Origin: LMUY01 sp965276785
GTDB taxonomy: Bacteria; Pseudomonadota; Alphaproteobacteria; Acetobacterales; Acetobacteraceae
Assembly: GCA_965276785.1 (NCBI GenBank)
Contig: OZ255629.1
Coordinates: 2,666,001-2,730,000 of the forward strand
Reading direction: 5' to 3'
DNA length: 64,000 nucleotides
Shown here: positions 54,723 to 63,863 of the stretch, one piece after another
Numbering within the stretch: position 1 is the first letter of the stretch
Layout: every line of letters begins with the position of its first letter
Made by a program: the position numbers and the translations under genes
Notes under the pieces: generated by a model
What the model saw: the letters and a program-made list of their open reading frames with translations, nothing else
Told to the model about the DNA's origin: nothing
Databases searched by the model: none

Positions 54723-54860
54723 GGTCGGCACGGATGGATGCGTTGCGTACAACCCAGCGCTCGAAATGCAAACTGGTCGGCCCAACACGACCATCCGGCC
54801 GCACTCCAGTGCCAAGTCGCGGCTGCCCTAAGCAGCAGTGCGCGCGGATTGCTGGCTAGT

Positions 54861-55859
54861 CTAGGACGTGTCGCCAATATCGAGCAGCGGCTTGCCCCCG
54901 GCTGTTCCCCCTTCCAGGTCGGCATGCGCCTGTGCGATCCGTTCCATCGCGTAGCGCTTGCCGATCGGCAGCGCCAACGTGCCATCGGTGAGGCCGGCGT
55001 AAAGCTCGTCGGCGCGGCCCTGAATCGTTTCTGCATCCGGCAAGTGATCCTTCAGCCGCGGGCGCGTCAGATAAAGCGACCCGGCCTCCCCAAGCTCGGC
55101 CGGGTTGAGGTCGTCCACAGCCCCGCCGGAAACCCCGAAGTTGACTACTAGGCCCCTCTTGCGCACCGCCTTAAAGTCCTCGCGAAGCGTCGGCTTGCCG
55201 ACCGAGTCGAACACCACGTCCACTCCAGCCCCGTCGGTCGCCTCCAGAAGCGGAGCAACGAACTCCCCTTGACCTGACAGAAACACATCCCGGACTCCCC
55301 TGTCGCGCGCAGCCTGCTTCTGGCCCGCATCGCGAACGGTGCCGTAGACGGTCGCGCCAAGGCGCAAGGCGAAGCCCACCAGAAGTTGCCCGACGCCGCC
55401 GGCCGCGGCTTGCACCAAGCAGGTCCGCCCCAACCCGAGGCGACCGACGTCCGTTGCGAGATAGTGGGCGGTGAAGCCCTGGAACGTCGCAGCTGCCGCG
55501 ACTGACAGCGGCAACTCAGGCGGCACATGAACGAGCTGCCAAGCCGGCACGACGGCGAAGTCGGCATGGCTGTTCCAAACGAGGCAGTACGCCACGCGAT
55601 CGCCCGGCTGGAACCTGACCACGCCAGCTCCAATCCGCTCCACAGTCCCTGCGCCTTCCATGCCGATGGTGGTCGGTAGGCGGACGGGGTAGGTCTGCGA
55701 ACTCGCAAACACGCCCTTCTGCGTTCCCACGTCCATCACGTTGATGCCAGCGTGGGCCATCCGGACCAGGACTTCGCCTTCACCGGGAATAGGCACGGGG
55801 ATATCCTGCAACCGGAGCACCTCCGGTCCACCATATTGCTCAATGCGAATAGCTCTCAT
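54861..55859 (-). CDS. Quinone-oxidoreductase-like MDR protein
   Basis: This is a zinc-free medium-chain dehydrogenase/reductase of about 332 residues. MRAIRIEQYGGPEVLRLQDI, VRMAHAGINVMDVGTQKGVF and LPTTIGMEGAGTVERIGAGV belong to the GroES-like domain, and CLVQAAAGGVGQLLVGFALRLGATVYGTV to the NADPH-binding AAxGGVG motif. The C-terminus is GKPLLDIGD. The start at 55859 is favoured by an AAAGGTGAG site; a 26-codon extension is less likely. Operator site 3 lies 160 bases upstream, tying it to the catabolic regulon; reduction of an enone or quinone intermediate is plausible. Confidence 0.9.
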   Translation of the reverse strand: MRAIRIEQYGGPEVLRLQDIPVPIPGEGEVLVRMAHAGINVMDVGTQKGVFASSQTYPVRLPTTIGMEGAGTVERIGAGVVRFQPGDRVAYCLVWNSHADFAVVPAWQLVHVPPELPLSVAAAATFQGFTAHYLATDVGRLGLGRTCLVQAAAGGVGQLLVGFALRLGATVYGTVRDAGQKQAARDRGVRDVFLSGQGEFVAPLLEATDGAGVDVVFDSVGKPTLREDFKAVRKRGLVVNFGVSGGAVDDLNPAELGEAGSLYLTRPRLKDHLPDAETIQGRADELYAGLTDGTLALPIGKRYAMERIAQAHADLEGGTAGGKPLLDIGDTS

Positions 55860-56018
55860 GCTCTCACCTTTCACCCGAACGCGCATTCTCTGCCTGCCAT
55901 GAACCTCGGAAAGCCTAACTATCCCCCGCATTGCCAACGCTCAGCGAAAGTCCGCCATGGGGCCGCGGCGTTCAAACCGGCGTGTTCTGGCGACCAGTAG
56001 ACTATGTGTCATGGTGTA

Positions 56019-56038
56019 CATATACACATAACCACTAA
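56019..56038. promoter_or_regulatory. Shared operator motif, site 3
   Basis: The minus strand reads TTAGTGGTTATGTGTATATG, alignable to CTAGTGCTTATATACACAG (site 1, minus strand) and CTAGTGATTATATACACAT (site 2, plus strand) with the shared core TAGTG-N-TTAT-R-T-R. The adjoining GTGTACATATACAC (56014-56027) forms an inverted repeat. It lies upstream of the quinone-oxidoreductase-like gene. Confidence 0.6.
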
Positions 56039-56201
56039 GCGCGCAAAGATCTCTCGCGTGGGCAAGCCGCGCGCCAAAGCACCGGGCCGCAATTACGGGG
56101 CGCTGCTGCCGCACCTGCAGCACTATGAGTTCGCGCTCGACTGGAGTTGGAGTTGACCCGCTTTCGTGGACACCCCCACGCTTTCGCAGGAAGTGTATTC
56201 C

Positions 56202-56520
56202 ATGCCCAAGACCCGCGCCCCGGATGCGCCTGAGTTCCCCCGGCAGATGGTCGATCTGGTCCGCGCCGGTCGCGATCCGGACGATCTCGCCCGCGAGTTT
56301 GAGCCCACCGCGCAGTCGATCCGCAACTGGGTCGCGGTCGCCGGCGCCACGATGGGCGGCGGGGAGGAGAAGGGTTCGGCGCCCGCGGATGCCGATGAGC
56401 CGGTCCGGCTGCGCCGCGAGGTGCGGCAGCTCCGGCAGGAGCGCGACATCCTTTCAGAAGCGACGGCCTGGTTCTCGCGCGCGAGACCGGCACTCTGCCG
56501 TCCGGGTCTTCGCGTTCATG
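56202..56520 (+). pseudogene. IS3 OrfA with two-base insertion near its end
   Basis: MPKTRAPDAPEFPRQMVDLV, FEPTAQSIRNWVAVAG and LRREVRQLRQERDILSEATAWF form the HTH and coiled-coil parts. At TCGCGCGCGAGACC (about 56475) an extra GC shifts the frame; the expected continuation RETGTLPSGSSRS and its TGA, overlapping the orfB ATG, are in the neighbouring frame. Confidence 0.78.
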
Positions 56521-57093
56521 AGCGCGCATCAGGCCAGTTTCCCGATCACGGCCAGAGCGCGTGTGCTCGGGGTGTCGACGGCGGCCTACTACGCCTGGCT
56601 CAAGCGAATGCCGTCGGCACACGCCGAAGCCCACGCGACGCTGCTGCAACGGATCCGCACGGTCCACGCCACCTCACGCGCGACCTACGGCGTGCCGCGC
56701 GTGCATGCCGAGCTCCGGACAGGAGGGAAAAGGCATGGACGCAAGCGGATCGCGCGGCTGATGCGCGAGGCCGGATTGGTGGGCGTCAGCCGTCGCCGTA
56801 CCGGCGTGCAGACCACGCGCCGTGACCGCGAGGCACGCCCGGCCGCTGACCTGGTCGATCGCGACTTCTCGGCCGCCGGCCCGAACCAGTTGTGGGTGGC
56901 CGACATCACGTTCGTGCCGACCGCAGCAGGGTTCCTATATCTGGCCGTCGTTCTCGATGCATGGAGCCGCAGGATCGTCGGCTGGTCGATGGCCAACCAT
57001 CTGCACACCGAGTTGGTGCTGGACGCGCTCGACGTGGCGGTGGCGCAGCGGCGGCCCCACGACGTGATCCACCACAGCGATCAAGGGTCGCAA
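56518..57093 (+). pseudogene. IS3 OrfB, 5' part (continues at 58535)
   Basis: MSAHQASFPITARARVLGVS, ATYGVPRVHAELRTGGKRHG and the integrase core PNQLWVADITFVPTAAGFLYLAVVLDAWSR (first Asp) up to DVIHHSDQGSQ (second Asp) are intact. The gene is cut there by IS30. The remainder at 58535-58823 (YTSLGFEGRCREAGVRPSMG, NAMCESFF-like with Glu, then a shift near 58687, EGWYNPVRLHSALGYRSP) completes the protein. Confidence 0.87.
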
Positions 57094-58503
57094 CTTGGGC
57101 TGAATTGGTGGTCGCAACACCTATGTGCGCTGCCTGTAGTGCCAGGTCGAGTGCCTCGGCAGGTGTTCGCCAGCCAAGCGTCTTGCGCGGCCTTCTGTTG
57201 AGGGCGGCGGCCATCGCCAAAAGGTCGCCCACTCCGTGCGTGCTTCGGTCCGTACCCTTCGGGAAGTACTGTCGCAGCAACCCATTGGTGTTCTCGTTCG
57301 TTCCGCGCTGCCACGGGCTGTGTGGGTTGCACAAGTAGATATCCAGGCCGGGATCAATCTTCAGCTTTGCGTGTTGGCTCATCTCCGCCCCCTGTTCCCA
57401 GGTCAGCGAACGTCGGAGCTGCTCGGGCAACGTGAACATCGTGCGAGCAATGGCGTCGCGTACCGCTTCGGCACCGTGCCCCGCGAGGGCTGGCCCGTTC
57501 TTCTCACGCGGTGTCGTCCCATGTCCCTCCATCGGCGGCAGGTTAAGCAGCATCGTGAAGCGTGTCGTCCGCTCGACAAGGGTGCCGATTGCCGAGCGGT
57601 TGAGGCCGATGATTAGATCCCCTTCCCAGTGTCCCGGCACCGCGCGATCCTCTATCTCGGCCGGACGTTCGCTGATGAGAATCTCGGAAGTCACGAACGA
57701 TTTGCCCCGGCCACGCGTGTGCGCTCGCGGCACCCGCAACGCTCCGCCAGTCCGCAGGCACTGCGTCAACTCGCGCTTCAACGCGCCTCGGCCTTGAACG
57801 TAAAGCGCCTGGTAGATCGCCTCGTGGCTGATGCGCATCGTCGTGTCACCCGGGTAGTCGAGCCGCAACCGCTGCGCGATTTGCTGTGGGCTCCATGCCA
57901 ATCACCACCGTCGGCTCCGGCGTCGCCCTTTCCAAGGCACCGTTGGGCCAGCCACAGCAGCACCGCCAACGGCAAGAGTGGCACCCGCAAGCCGATCCTG
58001 CACATAGGAACGCAGCGCTTGGTTGGTCGCGAGTTTTGCCGCCTTCGGGCGATTCGCCGCGCGTTCCGCGTGCCAATGAGCGGTTGTCGCCGATAATCCA
58101 GGTTGCCGCCGCGCGTGGCCGCGTTGCGCCGCAGCTCCCTCGAGATCGTCTAGGGCGCTCTCCCCAGCCGGCAAGCAACCTCCCGCACACCAAGAGCTTC
58201 CGCGCGTAACAGCGCGATCTCCTCCCGCTCGACAAAGCTCAGGTAACGCCCGGAGGCTGGCCAGGACGAACGCGACAGATGCGACGGGGCCATACCCCCG
58301 GCCACGCGAAACCAGCGAAATCCGACCGGCTGTGATACTCCAACCTTCATCGCCGCGTCCTCGCTCGAGAGCCCCTCGGCGATCAACGCCCAGAACCGTC
58401 GCCGATGCTCCTGCCAAGCTACAGAAGGTCGCCCTGGCGATCGCAGCTCATCCCGCAGTACTCGATCCGAACGTCGACGACCCGCCATCGCATCACCCTC
58501 CAT
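57094..58503 (-). pseudogene. IS30-family transposase, broken
   Basis: It starts MEGDAMAGRRRSDRVLRDEL and has the IS30 HTH YLSFVEREEIALLRAEALGVREVACRLGRAP, then a TAG near 58152. Shifts lead through TTAHWHAERAANRPKAAKLA and LAWSPQQIAQRLRLDYPGDT to the DDE core GHWEGDLIIGLNRSAIGTLVERTTRFTMLL (first Asp), GAEMSQHAKLKID and CNPHSPWQRGTNENTNGLLRQYFPKGTD (Glu). The frame has no stop before the terminal repeat and reads through it to 56906 in antisense IS3 DNA. Confidence 0.85.
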
Positions 58504-58534
58504 CCCGGTGTTGCGACAACCAATTGAATCCACC
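57094..58534 (-). mobile_element. IS30-family element inside the IS3, CAA duplicated
   Basis: The ends share AATTGGTKGTCGCAACACC as inverted repeats (left from about 57103, right on the minus strand from about 58524). CAA occurs at 57091-57093 and 58535-58537, and removing the IS30 with one CAA restores the IS3 OrfB frame SDQGSQ-YTSLGF. The insertion site is thus defined to the base. Confidence 0.85.
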
Positions 58535-58823
58535 CAATATACGTCTCTGGGCTTTGAAGGGCGCTGCCGGGAAGCGGGGGTGCGGCCATCGATGGGCAGA
58601 GTGAGTGACGCGTACGACACCGTAATGTGCGAGAGCTTCTTCGCCACACTCGAGTGCGAGCTGCTAGCACGGTGCCGGTTCGCGTGTTAAGGCCGAGGCG
58701 CGGGTCGCCGTCTTCAGCTTCGTCGAAGGCTGGTACAATCCCGTTCGGCTGCACTCCGCCCTGGGCTATCGCTCCCCAATCGACTACGAGCGGCAGATGA
58801 AGGAGGCGCAGATGCCCGCTTGA
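58535..58823 (+). pseudogene. IS3 OrfB, 3' part
   Basis: This is the continuation of the gene at 56518-57093. It contains MCESFFATLECELL with the catalytic Glu. A TAA at about 58687 results from a frameshift (RFAC-stop in place of RFA-x-KAEARVAVFSFVEGWYN). It ends at a TGA at 58821-58823 inside the right end of the IS3. Confidence 0.82.
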
Positions 58824-58887
58824 TCTCGCAAGCATCCAACCGTCCACCAAATCGGGGCAGCTTCAGCTTCAACTTCGGACAGTCGAA

Positions 58888-59847
58888 GTGCTCGAAAAAA
58901 GAGTGTGGCTGGCCCCAAGGAGTGACCGCCGCAGCCGAAGCACCTGCCTCGCCTGCCTCTCGCTCAACGTCGCCAGCTGCGGCCTCGCCACCCGAAGCCC
59001 TGCCCCTTCAGGAGGGACCGGAACCGGCACGAACTCCGGCAACGGCTACGACGGCCACCGACACCAAACCAGCCGCCCGGCCGGCCGTGGGAACGACCGA
59101 GGCGGCGAACGCCAGCGCGGCGATCGGGGGGCAGCCGACCCTGCCAGGGCGACGGCATCGCCAGGTGGCGGCCACCAAAGACAGAAGCCCCAGTCGGACA
59201 ATCCGACAAGGCCGACGACTTTCGAGGCCGCTGTCCCCGCCAACACGTCGCAGCCCAAAACCGCGATGGCGCAGATCATGGACAACCTGCGCGCGCCCAG
59301 CCGTTCGGCCCCCGCCCCTTGGGCACCGCCGTCCTTTGCGATGGGCGACAGAGTGTCGAAGTTCCAGCAGAGCCTCGATCAGGGCAAGCCCGACCAGCTC
59401 ACCCGCGCCAGCGAGAGGTCCGGCGTGGCCTTCATGAAGTCGGTCGAAACGTTTGCCGCGGGGCCGAGGGCGGAAATTCTCGAGAAAATCGACGCGGCGG
59501 CTGGCACCGAAGCCGGTGGCATCAAAGCCGTGATGAAAGAGATGCAGCCTGAAGGCCGCTACGCGGAATTACGCACGCAGTTCGACAACGCATTGCAGCA
59601 GGACCAGGTGTTCGCTGCTGCGTACAACCAGGTCGAGAAGACGGGATCACAATACGGCAAGAACAGGCTGGCACTCGGCACGGATTTTGAAGCAAAGAAG
59701 CTAGACGCCCGCCAGCTCGACGGACGCTTCCAAACTGCGGACGCTGCAATCGGGGAAGCGACCGAGAAACTTCTCGGCCGCACGCCTGGGAAGAGCATGA
59801 TGGAAGAGCTGGGGCAGAAGGTCGCGGAGATCGTGGCCAAAGCATGA
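58888..59847 (+). CDS. Unknown protein upstream of the DotA/TraY-like gene
   Basis: Coding character is good from about 59150 on: PTRPTTFEAAVPANTSQPKT, MAQIMDNLRAPSRSAPAPWA, VAFMKSVETFAAGPRAEILE and GRTPGKSMMEELGQKVAEIV, an Ala/Gln-rich, mostly helical protein. Before 59150 the more protein-like frame is a different one (VTAAAEAPASPASRSTSPAA, Pro/Ala-rich), so a frameshift probably separates two parts. The 5' end may have been removed by the IS3. It overlaps the next gene by ATGA. No family was recognised; adjacency suggests a component of the same secretion locus. Confidence 0.45.
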   Translation: MLEKRVWLAPRSDRRSRSTCLACLSLNVASCGLATRSPAPSGGTGTGTNSGNGYDGHRHQTSRPAGRGNDRGGERQRGDRGAADPARATASPGGGHQRQKPQSDNPTRPTTFEAAVPANTSQPKTAMAQIMDNLRAPSRSAPAPWAPPSFAMGDRVSKFQQSLDQGKPDQLTRASERSGVAFMKSVETFAAGPRAEILEKIDAAAGTEAGGIKAVMKEMQPEGRYAELRTQFDNALQQDQVFAAAYNQVEKTGSQYGKNRLALGTDFEAKKLDARQLDGRFQTADAAIGEATEKLLGRTPGKSMMEELGQKVAEIVAKA

Positions 59848-60676
59848 TCCCCGGCACGAAATCCATCGTCGCGGGGCTCATGGAGAACGAACTGTGCGGT
59901 GCCTTGGTGAACGCTGCCTCCGGCAATCCCAACCTGGTGCCGGCTCCGCAGCCCATCCGCAGCTCCGTTGGCGGCTCCAGCGCAATGAGCGGAGCCTACG
60001 TCAGCTGGGTCTATGCGATGAGCAACGGCGGTGACATCGAGGCGTCGGTGTGTGGAAGCGTAATCCTGCGGCAACCCAACCCGAACGCCACCAACTACGC
60101 GGCAATGTCGGTCGACATGACCGCAGCCCAGCAGACGGCGCTCACCACGGTCGTTCAGAACGACATCAGGAACGACGCCCAGACCGTTGCGCAGAAGATC
60201 TGGCAGAAGCGGCAGGCGAACTCGCTCGCGCAACTGATGACGACCTTGATCCACGGCACCCAGGACTACACGCAGCAGCTGACCCAGACGGCTACCACCT
60301 TCACCAGCGCCCTCCGCAGCGCCCTGTCCACGTCGGACGCGGCACAGGGCGGCGAGCTGGGCTTGGCGGCAAACCAGAACAAGCTGGATGCGCTCGGCTA
60401 GACGTCGGCTGGCGCTTACTACGTGGAGATCGCGCGGCTCAACGGGCAGACGCTTTCGCTCCTGTCCGCCGTGCCGACCGTGCAGCCGCCAACCTACAAG
60501 GCCTTGGCTGCAGCCTGTCGAGCGATCTCCCGCCGATGGTGTCCTCGATCCTGACGTTCCAGGAGAAGCTGAAGACCTATGTTGACACCACGGACGGCCT
60601 CGACGCGCCAGACAGCAACTCGGAGCTGTTCAGCGGCGCCACACCCGGCGAGAACGGTGCCAGCACGATCGACTGA
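59844..60676 (+). pseudogene. DotA/TraY-like type IVB secretion protein, N-terminal part
   Basis: MIPGTKSIVAGLMENELCGA, SGAYVSWVYAMSNGGDIEA and NDIRNDAQTVAQKIWQKRQA are followed by a TAG at 60399 in LG-stop-TSAGAYYVEIARLNGQTL. A frameshift near 60500 follows, then SSDLPPMVSSILTFQEKLKT, ending in NGASTID exactly at the IS630 end. The 'LGWxxAGAYYxEIARLN' block recalls DotA/TraY integral membrane proteins of type IVB/IncI systems. The membrane-spanning remainder is missing. The family call is moderately certain. Confidence 0.55.
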
Positions 60677-60709
60677 TACCGGCCTGCCTAGAAGCTGACT
60701 TGGTCTAAT
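60674..60709. mobile_element. Solo IS630 end
   Basis: TGATACCGGCCTGCCTAGAA and the following GCTGACTTGGTCTAA repeat the 31991-32025 end of the IS630 with one substitution in the first 20 bases. It bridges a cut DotA/TraY-like gene and a cut DsbC-like gene, so the rest of that IS630 and both gene ends were deleted together. Confidence 0.8.
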
Positions 60710-61009
60710 AAGACCCGAAAGCTGTCACTGTGCCGCGCGAACAAGCCGTGCAGGCCGTCTACGGTTCCGAGGTCGAGAAGTTGAGCACCGGCGGAGGCGA
60801 TCCTTTGCAACGCGGGCACACGTTCGATCTGATCCGCAGGAATGACGGCAGGGCCGTCGCTCGCGATCGACGCCGGCACCGGGCCGGGATTGACCGCAGC
60901 CGGGGGGAGGGCGGCGGAGGCCGGGCCGGACGGCAGCGCACATTGCGGAGGCGCCGCAACGGCGAGCCCCGGGGCGACAAGAGCCGTGAACATGACGAGG
61001 AAGGCACAT
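60710..61009 (-). pseudogene. DsbC/DsbG-like periplasmic protein, N-terminal remnant
   Basis: Strong ribosome site AAAGGAGA precedes an ATG at 61007-61009. One base later in the signal peptide the frame is off: the readable protein is FLVMFTALVAPGLAVAAPP in the neighbouring frame, then IPADQIERVPALQRIASAGA and LLDLGTVDGLHGLFARHSDS. 'ELQRIxxAGAxxxDLGxxxGxxxxxARxGDxF' recalls the N-terminal dimerisation domain of DsbC/DsbG-like disulfide isomerases often found with secretion loci. It is cut at 60710 by the IS630 end; the thioredoxin domain is absent. Confidence 0.55.
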
Positions 61010-61351
61010 ATGAGTGTCTCCTTTGCTGGGAGCACTCTATCGGCGCCGATTACGAACGAGGCCTGAGTTTTACAGCTAGACAGTCCGATTGCCACCGGCC
61101 CGGCCTCTTGCGGGAGCGCTTTCGCATACTGGCGCCGCGATCGACGGTGGCGTTGTCACATGCCGTTTAACCTCGCACTAGACTACTTCTCCGGTCTCCC
61201 GACAACAGGCGGAGACGCAGTGTTCGGAATGTGTGGTTGGCAATCTGTCCGAGGACGATCTCCTTCGGGGCAGTTCGGAGTAGGTCATGTTGGACCAAAA
61301 ATGGCCTTTGCAGAGGGCGATACGTCCGGGATTGGCTCTGGCCATCTCCGC
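61010..61351. other. Interval without recognised genes
   Basis: This is the upstream region of the DsbC-like remnant; it should hold its promoter. No other gene was recognised. The right border is the IS481-type inverted repeat. Confidence 0.35.
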
Positions 61352-62564
61352 TGTATTAGTTAACACTTGATCGGACAAATCGGCTTGGATGGTGCGGACC
61401 ACCCGCTGCCGGGAGGGCATCCATCCTTCCCGGCAGCCCATCCGAGGAGCCGAACCAATGACGACCGAACGTAAGGTGATCCGGGCCAAGATCGGCCTGT
61501 TGGAGCTGGGCAAGCAGCTCGGCAATGTGAGCCAAGCCTGCAAGATCATGGGCTACAGCCGCGACAGCTTCTGCCGCTTCCAGGAGCTCTATGACAAAGG
61601 TGGCGAGGTCGCGCTGGCGGAGATGACCAAACGCAAGCCGGTGATGAAGAACCGCGTCGAGCCGGCGACCGAGCAGGCCATCGCCGAGCTGGCCATCGAG
61701 CAGCCGGCACTGGGGCAGGTGCGCATCGCCAACGAACTCAGAAAGCTCGGCATGACCGTCTCGCCGGCCGGCGTGCGCTGCGTCTGGCAACGCCACGACC
61801 TGGAGACCATGCAAAAGCGGCTCAAAGCGCTGGAGGCCAAGAGCGCCCAGGACGGCCTGGTGCTGACCGAAGCCCAGGTGGTGGCACTCGAACGCGCCAA
61901 GCTGGACAAGGAAGCCTATGGCGAGTTCGAAAGCGAGTGCCCGGGCTACTGCGGCGCGCAAGACACCTTCTATGTCGGCACCCTGAAGGGCGTCGGACGC
62001 ATCTACCAGCAGACCTTCATCGACACCTACACCAAGGTGGGCTTCGCCAAGCTCTATGACCGCAAGACCCCCATCACCGCCGCCGACCTGCTCAACGACC
62101 GCGTGGTGCCGTTCTTCGACCAGCACGCCATCAAGCTGTGTCGGGTACTAACCGACCGCGGCACCGAGTTTTGCGGCACCGCGCAGGCACACCAATACGA
62201 ACTCTACCTCGCCGTGGAGGACATCGATCACAGCCGCACCAAGGCCCGCAGCCCGCAGACCAACGGCATCGTCGAGCGCTTCCACAAAACCATGCTCAAC
62301 GAGTTCTACCAGGTGGCCTTCCGCAAGCGCATCTATGCCGACATCGCGCAGCTGCAGACTGACCTCGATACCTGGATGGCCAGCTACAACGAGCAGCGAT
62401 CGCACCAGGGACGCTGGTGCTACGGTAAGACACCCATGCAGACCTTCGTTGACAGCAAACCAATCGCCAGGGACAAGATGCTCAACGCCGCCTAACACGT
62501 CGGACAGATACATCCCATCCGACACCAATCAAAACGAGTGTCAGATCAGGTTCTAGCTACTACA
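61352..62564 (+). mobile_element. IS481-type element, copy 2 (1213 bp, intact)
   Basis: The ends read TGTATTAGTTAACACTTGAT (61352) and, on the minus strand from 62564, TGTAGTAGCTAGAACCTGAT. It has the same length as copy 1 but a complete transposase. No target duplication is evident, and the right flank is a VapC gene lacking its 5' part. Confidence 0.87.
61458..62495 (+). CDS. IS481-type DDE transposase, intact
   Basis: This is a 345-residue transposase starting MTTERKVIRAKIGLLELGKQ; an upstream ATG at 61389 lies in the leader. Catalytic core: YQQTFIDTYTKVGFAKLYD (Asp), RVLTDRGTEFCG (Asp), PQTNGIVERFHKT (Glu), then WMASYNEQRSHQGRWCYGKT, the segment cut off in copy 1. It may be the active source for both copies and could act in trans on copy 1. 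Confidence 0.92.
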   Translation: MTTERKVIRAKIGLLELGKQLGNVSQACKIMGYSRDSFCRFQELYDKGGEVALAEMTKRKPVMKNRVEPATEQAIAELAIEQPALGQVRIANELRKLGMTVSPAGVRCVWQRHDLETMQKRLKALEAKSAQDGLVLTEAQVVALERAKLDKEAYGEFESECPGYCGAQDTFYVGTLKGVGRIYQQTFIDTYTKVGFAKLYDRKTPITAADLLNDRVVPFFDQHAIKLCRVLTDRGTEFCGTAQAHQYELYLAVEDIDHSRTKARSPQTNGIVERFHKTMLNEFYQVAFRKRIYADIAQLQTDLDTWMASYNEQRSHQGRWCYGKTPMQTFVDSKPIARDKMLNAA

Positions 62565-62866
62565 GGTTTGTCGAGATCACAAACGTGCTCGGGATGGCCG
62601 AACGCCGCGGCAGGATCGATGCGGCCGGGTTGCAAGAGGCCCTGCGCCTGCTGCGTTCGTGACCTTTTGGTCGTCGATGAGCCACCTTAACTCGCGTGGT
62701 CCGAGCCGGTTCTGTAGCTGATGCGAGCGCATCGCCTGACGGCATACGACGCAGCTTATTTGGAACTTGCCCGGCGGCGCGGCCTGCGTTGGCTACCAAG
62801 AACCGCAACCTGCTTGCCGCCACCCCGACTGTCGGCGTTTCCTTGCTGGCGCACTTTCCGTGAACG
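62565..62866 (+). pseudogene. VapC-type PIN toxin, 5' truncated and frameshifted
   Basis: VEITNVLGMAERRGRIDAAGLQEALRLLRS, TGA; LLVVDEPP in the next frame; MRAHRLTAYDAAYLELARRR (the PIN signature with Asp); then in a third frame LATKNRNLLAATPTVGVSLL. These are the second half of a PIN-domain RNase toxin. The first Asp-bearing part was removed at the IS481 end; no antitoxin gene is visible. Confidence 0.8.
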
Positions 62867-62874
62867 ACCTCCCC

Positions 62875-63863
62875 ATGCAAGCAGGGTCTCTTGCGACAAA
62901 GCGACGCGGCAGCTTGGCGGCATCTTCCTCGCCTGCCTTCGTGCCCATACTCATCGCCGCGATCGGCGACCAGGCGAGCTGGCGTTACGTCGAGTTCTTC
63001 ACCGCCAACATTCGCAAGCCGAATACTCGCCGCGCCTACGCCCGGGCCTGTGCCGGTTTCCTGGCTTGGTACGACGAGCGCAGCCTCACTCTCGCCGGCA
63101 TCCGGCCGTTCGACGTCGCCGCCTATGTGGAGCAGTCAGGCAAGGAGATGTCGGCACCGAGCGTCAAGCAGCAACTTGCCGCCGTCCGGATGCTGTTTGA
63201 TTGGCTGGTGGTGGGCCAGGTCATGCCATCCAAACCTCCCAGCTCTGTCCGCGGCCCCAAGCATGTCGTCAAAACGGGCAAGACCCCCGTCCCGGAAGGC
63301 GACGAGTGGCGGTGGCTGATCGACAGCATCCCGACCGAAACGGTGCGGGACCTGCGGGACCGAGCGCTGATTGCCACCCTCACCTACGGCTTCGCGCGGA
63401 TCACGGCTGCGCTGCGAATGAAGGTCGAGGATCTCCGGCCGCGGGGGCCGCATGAGTGCTCCGGCTGCACGAGAAAGGCGGCAAGCAGCACGCTATGCCG
63501 TGCCACCGAGCCGCTGCCGAGGCGCTGCACGCCTACATCGCCGCAGCCGGCATCAGAGACGATAAGAAGAGCTGGCTATTCCGAACCGCAAAGGGGCATC
63601 TCGGCACCACACTCGCCGATAAGCCGATGGATCAGGCCGACGCGTGGCGCATGGTGCGCCGGCGAGCTGTCGCGGCTGGCGTCCTGGCACTGATCGGCAA
63701 TCACAGCTTTCGGGCCACGGGCATCAAGGCCTATCTCACAAACGGTGGCTCCCTGGAGCACGAGCAAGCGATGGCAGCACACGAGAGTCCACGTACGACG
63801 AAGCTCTACGACCGGACCAAGGAACGGCTGACACAGGACGAAGTCGAGAGGATTAGGCTCTGA
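62875..63863 (+). pseudogene. XerD-like tyrosine recombinase, one frameshift
   Basis: The N-terminal SAM-like domain is YVEFFTANIRKPNTRRAYARACAGFLAWYDE, then LRDRALIATLTYGFARITAALRMKVEDL (catalytic Arg in ARI). Near 63440 the frame shifts to VLRLHEKGGKQHAMPCHRAA, continuing with IGNHSFRATGIKAYLTNGGS (His-x-x-Arg) and HESPRTTKLYDRT (Tyr). All catalytic residues exist, but in two frames. It is of the short phage/transposon-type integrase class, about 330 residues. Confidence 0.87.

Larger units (their letters stand above)
56148..58866 (+). mobile_element. IS3-family element split by IS30
   Basis: The left end GGAGTTGACCCGCTTTCGTGG (56149 on) and the right end on the minus strand from 58864, GAAGCTGCCCCGATTTGGTGG, are imperfect inverted repeats. 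OrfA lies at 56202-56520; OrfB begins at 56518, stops at the IS30 (57094) and resumes at 58535. Without the IS30 the element is about 1.28 kb, normal for IS3. It differs from the IS3 at 3.5 kb. Confidence 0.82.

Noticed and set aside
62565..62866. Active VapBC toxin-antitoxin pair
   Set aside because: The toxin lacks its first half, has frameshifts, and no antitoxin gene is adjacent.
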